Source: Planctomycetaceae bacterium (lineage in GTDB: Bacteria; Planctomycetota; Planctomycetia; Planctomycetales; Planctomycetaceae). Taken from it: a stretch of DNA of 15,643 nucleotides. Position numbers and translations under genes: made by a program. This document shows, one piece after another, positions 1 through 6,226 of the stretch. The stretch lies in the NCBI GenBank assembly GCA_020426085.1, contig JAGQQP010000035.1, positions 1 through 15,643 of the forward strand, in the 5' to 3' direction. The notes beneath the pieces are model-generated. The model was not told the origin of the DNA. It searched no databases and saw nothing but the letters and a program-made list of their open reading frames with translations. Numbering within the stretch: the first letter of the stretch is position 1; every line of letters begins with the position of its first letter.

Positions 1-864
1 AATCGCAGCGGCACACATGGGAGGGACCAGGCTGGCGATACCCGTTCCATGACTGGGATCGATGACAACTGGCAGGTGAGTCCGTTCATGCAGATAAGGA
101 ACGGTGGCCAGCGGGAGAGTGAAGCGGGTATGTGTTTCGAATGTCCGGACGCCGCGTTCGCAGAGAATGACCTGCTGATTTCCCTGATCGAGGATGTATT
201 CAGCGGCAAGCAGGAATTCTTCGATCGTGGCGGAAGGGCCGCGTTTCAGCAGGACGGGAAGACGGGTTTCACCTACCGCCTGCAGAAGATGGTAGTTCTG
301 CATATTGCGGGCACCGATCTGCAGGACATCCGCGTATTGACAGAGCAGATCGACATGGTTGGGTGTCATGACTTCGGTGACGACGGCGAGGCCAGTTTCT
401 TCCCGTGCCAGCGCGAGGAGTTTGAGACCGTCTTCTTTCATGCCCTGGAAAGAGTAGGGGCTGGTGCGCGGTTTGAAAGCACCGCCACGGAGCCCGGTGG
501 CGCCAGCGGCTTTGACCTGGTGGGCGATCTGCAGGATTTGTTCTTCACTTTCCACGGAGCAGGGACCGGCGATCACGCCGACGTGTGACCCACCAATTTT
601 GAGATCACGTGTGGTGACGACCGTTGGTTCCGGCTTGGTTTCTTTACTGGCGACTTTATAAGCGGCGATGATGGGCACGACTTTTTCGACTTCGGCACAG
701 GATTCCAGTTCTTCCTGATGTCCGTCACGTTTGATGCCTGCAGCGGCGATAACGGTTCGTTCTTCACCGACGATGACATGGGCTTTCAGTCCCATTTCTT
801 CGACGCGTCTGACCATGGCCTGGACCATTTCTTCAGTGGCATTGGGTTTCATCACAACAATCAT
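1..864 (-). CDS. aroF: 3-deoxy-7-phosphoheptulonate (DAHP) synthase, 3' truncated by window edge
   Basis: Catalyses condensation of phosphoenolpyruvate and erythrose-4-phosphate, the first step of the shikimate pathway, in the cytoplasm. Translation of the minus strand from the ATG at 864 gives 288 residues with no stop before base 1; relatives of the Thermotoga/Bacillus type run to about 340, so roughly 50 C-terminal residues lie outside. Residues 1-75 resemble the ferredoxin-like N-terminal domain (opening [12 protein letters not shown], then [11 protein letters not shown]) that binds aromatic amino acids for feedback inhibition in T. maritima. The TIM barrel follows with [37 protein letters not shown], a CERGVRTFE stretch and VIDPSHGTG, all family signatures. 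No Shine-Dalgarno is evident before the ATG. A terminator-like hairpin sits about 40 nt upstream in the leader, suggesting attenuation. Family is certain; the symbol is by subfamily only. Confidence 0.95.
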   Translation of the reverse strand, partial: MIVVMKPNATEEMVQAMVRRVEEMGLKAHVIVGEERTVIAAAGIKRDGHQEELESCAEVEKVVPIIAAYKVASKETKPEPTVVTTRDLKIGGSHVGVIAGPCSVESEEQILQIAHQVKAAGATGLRGGAFKPRTSPYSFQGMKEDGLKLLALAREETGLAVVTEVMTPNHVDLLCQYADVLQIGARNMQNYHLLQAVGETRLPVLLKRGPSATIEEFLLAAEYILDQGNQQVILCERGVRTFETHTRFTLPLATVPYLHERTHLPVVIDPSHGTGIASLVPPMCAAAI

Positions 865-896
865 GGCGTTGACTCATTTCTAATTCAGTCTCAGGG

Positions 897-933
897 AATA
901 AAAAAAGCCCTGTAACCAGTGAGGTTACAGGGC
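897..933 (-). terminator. Strong intrinsic terminator hairpin just upstream of aroF
   Basis: GCCCTGTAACC and GGTTACAGGGC form a perfect 11-bp stem (907-917 with 923-933) around a five-base loop, followed on the minus strand by seven Ts then ATT. On the plus strand no T-run follows, so it works in the minus direction only. It ends about 33 nt before the DAHP synthase ATG, too close for an ordinary upstream-gene terminator unless aroF were transcribed from within that gap, and therefore suggests conditional termination. Confidence 0.8.
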
Positions 934-1017
934 CAATCGATTTCAGGGGCTGTTCATCAGTTATGAACGGTATGTATTCGATCGGTCAGGCAACCTGTTC
1001 CGGTAAACCAATAGCTC

Positions 1018-1052
1018 AAAAAGTGCCAGGCTGTAAAAAATGACAGCCGCAC
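1018..1052 (-). terminator. Terminator-like hairpin 1 in the aroF leader
   Basis: On the minus strand GTGC-GGCTGT pairs with ACAGCC-(TG)-GCAC around an eight-base loop (CATTTTTT): six plus four base pairs with a two-base bulge, immediately followed by five Ts (1022-1018). It could terminate the gene ending at 1225, or act as the first structure in an aroF attenuator. Confidence 0.5.
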
Positions 1053-1084
1053 AAAATTAAAGCTAAAAGTACCAAACCGATGTG

Positions 1085-1150
1085 TCACGGAGAAACTCCA
1101 AAACGGAGAAAATCTGATTTCCAGCAAATTTCCACCAGAGGAAACTGCAT
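1085..1150 (-). CDS. Possible leaderless leader peptide (21 codons) in the aroF leader
   Basis: The ATG at 1150-1148 coincides with the predicted transcription start of the promoter at 1157-1186 (six bases after the -10), so translation would be leaderless. The peptide begins MQFPLVEICW, ends VSP, and has Phe at 3, 14 and 17 and Trp at 10, with TGA at 1087-1085. Four aromatics in 21 residues would suit sensing of aromatic amino acid supply, but they are scattered rather than in a run as in the classical trp or phe leaders. A short ORF of this size can arise by chance, so this is a hypothesis supported only by position and content. Confidence 0.25.
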   Translation of the reverse strand: MQFPLVEICWKSDFLRFGVSP

Positions 1151-1156
1151 GATTAG

Positions 1157-1186
1157 ATCATACTCCTGCGGAACAAATTAAGTCAA
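1157..1186 (-). promoter_or_regulatory. Sigma-70-like promoter facing aroF
   Basis: On the minus strand TTGACT (1186-1181) is followed after 18 bp by TATGAT (1162-1157), each matching the -35 and -10 consensus at five of six positions. The predicted start falls at about 1150. It is 40 nt beyond the stop of the upstream gene and is the best promoter-like match I found before aroF. Confidence 0.55.
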
Positions 1187-1224
1187 CCGAGAAATTTAAA
1201 AGTTTCTCAATCGGGCTGAGTGTC

Positions 1225-2157
1225 TTAGAAATGAGGGCCTTTTGTATTTCGCTTGTGGAGATGTGTGAAACTGATTCCCTGTTTTTTGGGTGCCGAGTCC
1301 AGTTCCTGCTGCTTCGGATCTGTGGGTTTGAAGTGAGGCTGGTTGTTTGATGAGGTATGCGGTAACAGTGTACGAAACTGTTCTGGAATCTGATCGGGGT
1401 GTGTTTCAGCGGCAAGACCACTGCGCGCGATACGAATTTGCTGGATTGATTTCATCATCGCAGACTGATGGAAACAGTCTTCCGGGTAGCAGGCCATGAC
1501 GGCTGCCAGCATTTTTTCCCAGTGGTCACTGCTTTGGCTGGTCAGTCCGGCGGGGAATGAAATTCGTAAACCGGCAGTAATCAGGTCCCAGGTCTGAACG
1601 GGGGAGGGGGCATTCAGGTTTGTCGACTGGTCTTCACCGAAATCGCGGGCGCGTTCCGGATCGTGGGCAAATTCCTGAAGATCGTATCGTAATACGAACT
1701 GTCCGAGCATCAGGTCGGTCCAGCGTTCGATTGAGCGTCTTGTGCCATTAATTCGTTTAAGGGCATCCAGACTCAGATGGTTTTCCGCGACCATCACACC
1801 CAGCACGACGCGTTTCAGATCCAGGAATGCCAGGTAGAGACTGCGGGCAATGGGTTCGGACTGACACTGTTTTCGTTTTTGATCTGTCGCCGCAAGAACT
1901 GTGGTCACAACCCGGATCAGCATTTCTTCGGCAAAGAAATCTTTGAAAATGACTTCGAGTTCTGATTCGGAGAGATCACTCGGAGTGTCTGACTTCGCCA
2001 GCGGTTCCAGAACACGTCGACGCTGTTTCAGGTGTTCCTGCCCGTAATACCAGAAGTCACAGAGGACGTCGGAGGAAAGCGGAGCAGTTCCTTCAATGAG
2101 AGAAAGACTTTGAGATGCAATGACTGCTGCGATTTCTGCGGTAATTTGCGAATTCAA
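1225..2157 (-). CDS. Hypothetical protein, predicted alpha-helical
   Basis: A 310-residue protein I do not recognise. No signal peptide or membrane segment is visible, so it is probably cytoplasmic. Residues 1-190 look helical, with charged/hydrophobic alternation (for example SIERWTDLMLGQFVLRYDL), while roughly residues 245-310 are rich in Gln, Lys, Pro and His and look disordered. The first start-type codon in frame is TTG at 2157; no in-frame ATG occurs until about residue 78 (EEMLIR), which would discard much of the helical region, so TTG is the more likely start. GAGG lies 15 nt before it, too far to be convincing. It stands alone: 232 bp after the DUF1080 gene and 360 bp before aroF. 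Codon use matches the neighbours. Confidence 0.7.
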   Translation of the reverse strand: MNSQITAEIAAVIASQSLSLIEGTAPLSSDVLCDFWYYGQEHLKQRRRVLEPLAKSDTPSDLSESELEVIFKDFFAEEMLIRVVTTVLAATDQKRKQCQSEPIARSLYLAFLDLKRVVLGVMVAENHLSLDALKRINGTRRSIERWTDLMLGQFVLRYDLQEFAHDPERARDFGEDQSTNLNAPSPVQTWDLITAGLRISFPAGLTSQSSDHWEKMLAAVMACYPEDCFHQSAMMKSIQQIRIARSGLAAETHPDQIPEQFRTLLPHTSSNNQPHFKPTDPKQQELDSAPKKQGISFTHLHKRNTKGPHF

Positions 2158-2279
2158 TGGAATGCCGTTCTGCCTCGAGAATGAAATGACCCGGAGCCTG
2201 GAATTCCGAAGAAGACCAGAGCTTTCTCTGGCAGGATAAACGCAAACGGGATACCAGTTTGATCATTGAAACGGCTGAG

Positions 2280-2316
2280 TATTCATAAAGACTGTAAATG
2301 GAACAGCTTATGAATA
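2280..2316. repeat. 9-bp inverted repeat upstream of the hypothetical gene
   Basis: TATTCATAA (2280-2288) and TTATGAATA (2308-2316) are perfect inverted copies separated by 19 bp, with centres 28 bp apart. They lie about 120 bp before the TTG start at 2157, so they could be an operator pair or a chance feature of AT-rich DNA. A second smaller inverted repeat, GTCAT/ATGAC, occurs at 2333-2350. Confidence 0.4.
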
Positions 2317-2365
2317 AAGGTGACAAATGGCAGTCATGTGCTGTGATGACTTAATCCATCGGTGT

Positions 2366-2381
2366 GTTGATCAAAATCAAC
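2366..2381 (-). other. Small hairpin after the DUF1080 gene
   Basis: GTTGAT and ATCAAC form a six-bp stem with a four-base loop, nine bases beyond the stop codon at 2390. No T-run follows on the minus strand, so it is at best a weak or Rho-assisted termination element. Confidence 0.3.
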
Positions 2382-2389
2382 GTGTGGTA

Positions 2390-3142
2390 TTATTTCTGCG
2401 GTGCGGTTTTGGCGACTTCTTCGGGAGTCAGTTTTCTGAGACGGATATTTTTCAAAGCAGCCGTCGTACTGAATGAGGTGATACCGAAGGGACGGGAGAG
2501 TTCGACTTCGTGGCGGATTGAGATCTTGCGATCTTTCAGATTCTGATCGACAATCTGCTTTCCATCGAGCCAGACCTGAATTTTATGGTCGGTGACCTGC
2601 AGACGGATTTTATACCACTGATTCTTCTTAAACGTCTGAAATGTCGTCGTGCTGTTTTGTGATGCGTCATCTCCATCGATGCTGGAGATACCACACAGGC
2701 TGCCACCCCAGCCTCCCAGGATGAAGGAGCAGGGATCTTTTTTAACGGGGAAGGTCAGTCCACAGAAGAAGTCTGTCCCATCCACCCGCATGGCTTCCAG
2801 TTCTACTTCATAGTTTGTCAGCGGAAGATTTTTAGGATCGTCGAGAGTGACGCCGGTCAGATCGACGCCCATTTCCAGGATCAGGTTTCCCTTTTCGACA
2901 TGGACTTCGCCTTCGCCCCCGAATTGCGGGACTTTCCACCCATCCAGGTTCTTGCCATTGAACAGTGAAATCCATTTGGGTTCCGGTTGTTTCTCTGCTT
3001 TGCTGGATTCCTTTTTCTCTGCTGGATTATCCGCTGAGACCACCGGACTGGGCATCAGACTGATAATGAGTATCAGAAGCAGACAGGTTTTGGGAAGACG
3101 AGCCCGAAGCAAAGTATTTCCTGACGGATTCAAAATATTCAT
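2390..3142 (-). CDS. Secreted DUF1080 (3-keto-disaccharide hydrolase-like) protein
   Basis: A 250-residue exported protein. Residues 1-37 form a signal peptide (basic RARLPK, hydrophobic core LLLILIISLM, likely cut after VVSA), then a Lys/Glu-rich linker to about 55, then one concanavalin-A-like beta-sandwich domain of the DUF1080 family, opening with the typical WISLFNGKNLDGWK and including WYKIRLQV, VWLDGKQIVDQ and a final KNIRLRKL strand. Some members of this family hydrolyse 3-keto-disaccharides; many planctomycete copies are uncharacterised, so the substrate here is unknown. The ATG at 3142 has no Shine-Dalgarno; a TTG eleven codons in (3112) has AGGA five bases upstream and would give a shorter, more usual signal peptide. 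A TTGACA sits just upstream on the minus strand, but no good -10 goes with it. Confidence 0.85.
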   Translation of the reverse strand: MNILNPSGNTLLRARLPKTCLLLILIISLMPSPVVSADNPAEKKESSKAEKQPEPKWISLFNGKNLDGWKVPQFGGEGEVHVEKGNLILEMGVDLTGVTLDDPKNLPLTNYEVELEAMRVDGTDFFCGLTFPVKKDPCSFILGGWGGSLCGISSIDGDDASQNSTTTFQTFKKNQWYKIRLQVTDHKIQVWLDGKQIVDQNLKDRKISIRHEVELSRPFGITSFSTTAALKNIRLRKLTPEEVAKTAPQK

Positions 3143-3478
3143 AAGAGGCCTGATGCTTTGTCAAAAAGGTTGGGAACGGTAAGTACACCTGATTCAGGGT
3201 AGTCTTGCGGTGAAACCTGTTTCTGTCTCATCCTGTTTCAGAGACAAAAGTTAAAGATTTACAGGTCTGAGTTTCTACTATTAGAAAATAAAGGAGGTTA
3301 AATCGAAAGCCAAAAATATTGCTTTATGAGGATTATATCGAATTCAGGGGTCAGGCAAAGTCATGAGGGAAAATCATGGGACACGAGTGAAAATTGTGTT
3401 CATCTATCTGCGATTTCTGGACTAGGTTTTAGATGAACCTCGTGGAGATTCCGCGGGATTCATCAGTTATAATCTCGT
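3143..3478. other. Divergent intergenic region with an orphan Shine-Dalgarno
   Basis: This 336-bp stretch separates the minus-strand DUF1080 gene from the plus-strand diguanylate cyclase, so it must hold promoters for both. It contains a perfect AAGGAGG at 3291-3297 (plus strand) with no ATG, GTG or TTG at a usual spacing, a 36-codon ORF at 3326-3436 and an 18-codon ORF at 3433-3489 overlapping it by ATGA. No clear minus-strand promoter was found. Confidence 0.5.
3468..3473 (+). promoter_or_regulatory. Consensus -10 box at the diguanylate cyclase start
   Basis: TATAAT matches the -10 consensus exactly. The hexamer 17 bp upstream (GAGATT, 3445-3450) is a poor -35. If used, transcription would begin at about 3480, at or just past the first possible TTG start, which would favour the TTG at 3506. 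Confidence 0.3.
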
Positions 3479-5230
3479 TTGCAGGTTAGAAAGCGCAGGG
3501 CTCAGTTGTCTTATCTTATTGCATCAATCATCGAAGTAATCACACAAAATGTGTCGCAGGGCGTCACCAATGCCAGTGTTGCGGCCATCGCTGGTGTCTG
3601 TCTGCTGCAATATGTTGTTTACACTTTCAAAATGTCAGCAGTACGCAAAGAGAACGAGCAGTTTCAGCGTAATCTTTCTGAATTTGAAGTTGAGTTACAG
3701 GATATTCAGTCCGATCGGGCGATGACGCTGATCGAGAATCACATTTTAAGAGAGTTCGTCTCGCAGTCTGATTTCGACCAGGCAATTGAACTGCTGTTGA
3801 AACGTTATGTGCCATCACTGCGGGATGGATTTGGATTGTACCTGAATCATATCAATGGTGAATTCAAGCTCCGCGAATCACGGGGCCTTTCGCGCAATAC
3901 CAAAGCAATTTATGACATTGACCGGAATATACTGAAGCAGTTACGGAACCAGAATGTGCTTGTACTGCGTGGTGATAAACTTCGAGAATCGAATATCTAT
4001 CATTGTTTTCACGATCAGGACAAATCCCGAATCCAGAAGCTGTGTCTGCTGGCTGTCTACGATAAAAAAGATATTTCCGGAATCTTTATTACGACCGATC
4101 TGTATCCCGAAGGTGTCGATGAAGCACAGCAGATTAAGCTGGCGAAGCGACTGTTGATCTGTGTGTCCCGTAATATTGTCAAGAATCAGGATTTTGAATC
4201 ACATCGATTTGAATTACGCGTGACACGCGAACAACTCGAGTTGCGTTCTCTGGCAGACCAGCAGTTTAAGACTCCGGTGATTATGCTGGAAGAGTTTCTG
4301 GATCGACTACGACATCTGACCAATTCGAGCAGAGCAGGGTTGTTTCTTTCGACGCCCGGTGATCCCAGTGGATGTAAGCCAATTGTCGAATGTGGAATTA
4401 CACTCCAGTCTGGAGTAAAAGCCCGCTGGCGTGAACATGAAATGCGTTTAGTTCAACTGGGGCTCAATTCAGGTGAGAATACTTCACTGGCGGGTGATCA
4501 GCTGGAAAATCATGGGATTCGATCACTGGTGGGGGCTGCTTTGATCTCGCCACTGATTACCAACCGGAAGCGGATTGGGGTGCTCTGTCTGACCAACCAG
4601 GACAGCCAACCTTATGATGAACGCTCATTAAGACTGATTTCCTGGGCATCACAGTTTTTGTCGAATACACTTTTGAAAGTACTCAGTCATGCGACGATTG
4701 AACGTCAGGCGCGACAGGATGGCTTAACAGGACTGGTTAATCGACGTTCGTTTGATGAACTGTTTGAAGATGAGTTTCATCGTGCTCAGTCGGCCGAAAT
4801 GGCCTGTTCGCTGATTTTAATCGACCTGGATCACTTCAAATCGGTTAACGATACTTACGGACATCAGGCAGGCGATGAAGTTCTGCGGCGAGTTGCACAG
4901 ATTTTGAAAGAACGAATTCAGGAAATTCGATCATCGGATAATGTCATCGCTGCCCGCTATGGTGGTGAAGAATTAGCAATTCTGTTACCAGAAGTGGGGC
5001 TGACAGGCACGGAACGTATTGCTGAAGTGATACGACATTCGATCGAAGCGAGTGTCATCAAATTTAACGATGTTCACATTCCCGTCACAGCGAGTCTGGG
5101 AATCTCAACTTATTCACCTCATGTGATGGACAGTGTTCAGGCGATGTTAGCTGCCGCGGACAGTGCCCTGTATCAGGCAAAAGCGGAAGGACGGAATCGA
5201 GTTTGCAGCCTGAGTTCGGCTCCGGTCTGA
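3479..5230 (+). CDS. Membrane-anchored GAF-GAF-GGDEF diguanylate cyclase
   Basis: Predicted to make cyclic di-GMP from two GTP at the cytoplasmic face. The 583 residues comprise a basic N-terminus, a membrane segment at about 32-50, a charged likely coiled coil at 53-80, two GAF-like sensory regions (about 85-235 and 262-400) joined by a second helical linker, and a C-terminal GGDEF domain from about 405. The domain has DGLTGLVNRR, LIDLDHFKSVNDTYGH with the metal-binding Asp, and the active-site variant GGEEL at 495-499, which is normal for active enzymes. RSSD at 484-487 resembles the inhibitory I-site but lies seven rather than five residues before GGEEL, so product inhibition is uncertain. 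The start is unsure: TAA precedes TTG 3479, which has no Shine-Dalgarno; TTG 3506 has AGGG five bases before it and keeps the membrane segment. What the GAF regions bind is unknown. Confidence 0.9.
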   Translation: MQVRKRRAQLSYLIASIIEVITQNVSQGVTNASVAAIAGVCLLQYVVYTFKMSAVRKENEQFQRNLSEFEVELQDIQSDRAMTLIENHILREFVSQSDFDQAIELLLKRYVPSLRDGFGLYLNHINGEFKLRESRGLSRNTKAIYDIDRNILKQLRNQNVLVLRGDKLRESNIYHCFHDQDKSRIQKLCLLAVYDKKDISGIFITTDLYPEGVDEAQQIKLAKRLLICVSRNIVKNQDFESHRFELRVTREQLELRSLADQQFKTPVIMLEEFLDRLRHLTNSSRAGLFLSTPGDPSGCKPIVECGITLQSGVKARWREHEMRLVQLGLNSGENTSLAGDQLENHGIRSLVGAALISPLITNRKRIGVLCLTNQDSQPYDERSLRLISWASQFLSNTLLKVLSHATIERQARQDGLTGLVNRRSFDELFEDEFHRAQSAEMACSLILIDLDHFKSVNDTYGHQAGDEVLRRVAQILKERIQEIRSSDNVIAARYGGEELAILLPEVGLTGTERIAEVIRHSIEASVIKFNDVHIPVTASLGISTYSPHVMDSVQAMLAAADSALYQAKAEGRNRVCSLSSAPV

Positions 5231-5368
5231 ATGATTACTTAAAACGAGGCAGTTTTGACTTGTTTATGAATTTCTACTCGTAAACAATGCATACCTGTGT
5301 ATGACCCGCTTAGACCATTTTCACAAACGAAGTCTTGAGCCGGTTTCTTTTGTTTCTCTGTTCTGTAG

Positions 5369-6214
5369 ATGGAAATCAGAACAGCCAATCTACATTGTTC
5401 TGATTTAGATAGTCTTATGTCCGATCCTGATTCCAGCACAAACAGTTCCTCGCCAGGGCGAGGTCGAGTCATTGCTGTGATGCCTGCTTATAACGCTGCC
5501 AGCACTCTGGAACGGACGGTTGCGGATATCCCCGAAGGATCGGTTGATGAAATCGTTCTGGTCGATGACTGCAGCAGTGATAATACCGTCGAGGTCGCAA
5601 AACGTCTGGGGCTGACGGTGATTCAGCACGATCAAAATAAAGGCTATGGCGGAAATCAGAAGACCTGCTATCGCTATGCTCTGGATGCAGGAGCGGATTT
5701 CGTCGTGATGATTCATCCCGATTATCAATATGACAGTCGGGTGATTCCAGTGGCAACCGAACTGATCCGACTGGGAATTTGCGATCTGATTCTCGGTTCA
5801 CGGATTCGAACCCGGGCGGAAACTCTGGCAGGCGGGATGCCTTTTTATAAATACGTCGCGAACCGGTTTCTGACGATTGTTGAAAATATTGCCCTCGGTC
5901 AGAACCTGGGAGATTTTCACAGTGGCTTTCGTGCTTACAGCCGCCAAGTTCTGGAGACAATTCCCTTCGACAAGAATTCCGACGATTTTATTTTTGACAC
6001 CCAGTTCCTGGCGCAGGCTGTTCGTTTTGGATTCAAGATGAGCGACATTCCGGTTCCGGTTCGCTACTTTGAAGAGGCATCGAGCATCAACTTCAGACGC
6101 AGTGCCCGCTACGGGTTTCTGACGCTGGTCGTGATGCTGCAATACTGGTTAAACCGACTGAAAATCTGGAAATTGGATCTGTTCTCTCAGAATCAGCAGT
6201 ATCTTGTCGATTGA
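5369..6214 (+). CDS. Family 2 glycosyltransferase, DPM1/DPG-synthase-like
   Basis: A GT-A-fold transferase of the dolichyl/undecaprenyl-phosphate sugar synthase-like group, expected to move a sugar from a nucleotide donor to a lipid phosphate or glycan at the membrane face. Seen in 281 residues: [18 protein letters not shown] (34-51), [13 protein letters not shown] (61-73) with the nucleotide-binding acidic pair, NKGYGGNQ (90-97), the HPDYQYD stretch (117-122) at the DXD position, LILGSRIR (140-147), [10 protein letters not shown] (183-192) and PVPVRYFEE (228-236). A weakly hydrophobic C-terminal segment at 249-260 may touch the membrane, but there are no clear transmembrane helices. ATG 5369 gives a serine-rich tail of about 30 residues; ATG 5417 would remove 16 of them; neither has a Shine-Dalgarno. 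It lies 138 bp after the diguanylate cyclase with no terminator between, so co-transcription is possible. Donor and acceptor are unknown. Confidence 0.88.
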   Translation: MEIRTANLHCSDLDSLMSDPDSSTNSSSPGRGRVIAVMPAYNAASTLERTVADIPEGSVDEIVLVDDCSSDNTVEVAKRLGLTVIQHDQNKGYGGNQKTCYRYALDAGADFVVMIHPDYQYDSRVIPVATELIRLGICDLILGSRIRTRAETLAGGMPFYKYVANRFLTIVENIALGQNLGDFHSGFRAYSRQVLETIPFDKNSDDFIFDTQFLAQAVRFGFKMSDIPVPVRYFEEASSINFRRSARYGFLTLVVMLQYWLNRLKIWKLDLFSQNQQYLVD

Positions 6215-6226
6215 CCGAGTCGCTGG

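Larger units (their letters stand above)
865..1224 (-). promoter_or_regulatory. Long aroF 5' leader, candidate attenuator region
   Basis: This 360-base stretch lies between the unknown gene ending at 1225 and the DAHP synthase start at 864. Read on the minus strand it holds, in order, a sigma-70-type promoter (1181-1186 and 1157-1162), a 21-codon ORF (1150-1085), a hairpin followed by five Ts (1052-1018), a segment that could pair with the next hairpin (1003-989), and a perfect 11-bp hairpin followed by seven Ts (933-900). A transcript started at this promoter would cross both terminator-like structures before reaching aroF. The elements are seen directly; their joint role as an attenuator is inference. 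The alternative is that the hairpins simply terminate the upstream gene and aroF has an unrecognised promoter. Confidence 0.5.

Noticed and set aside
49-588. Plus-strand ORF of 179 codons opposite aroF
   Set aside because: Lies wholly antisense to the conserved DAHP synthase and shows no family features; a shadow of codon bias.
5290-5303. Inverted repeat CATAC-CTGT-GTATG before the glycosyltransferase
   Set aside because: Five-bp arms are expected by chance in a window of this size and nothing else supports a role.
5469-5960. Minus-strand ORF of 163 codons opposite the glycosyltransferase
   Set aside because: Antisense to strongly conserved GT2 motifs, with low-complexity Ser/Arg/Pro composition.
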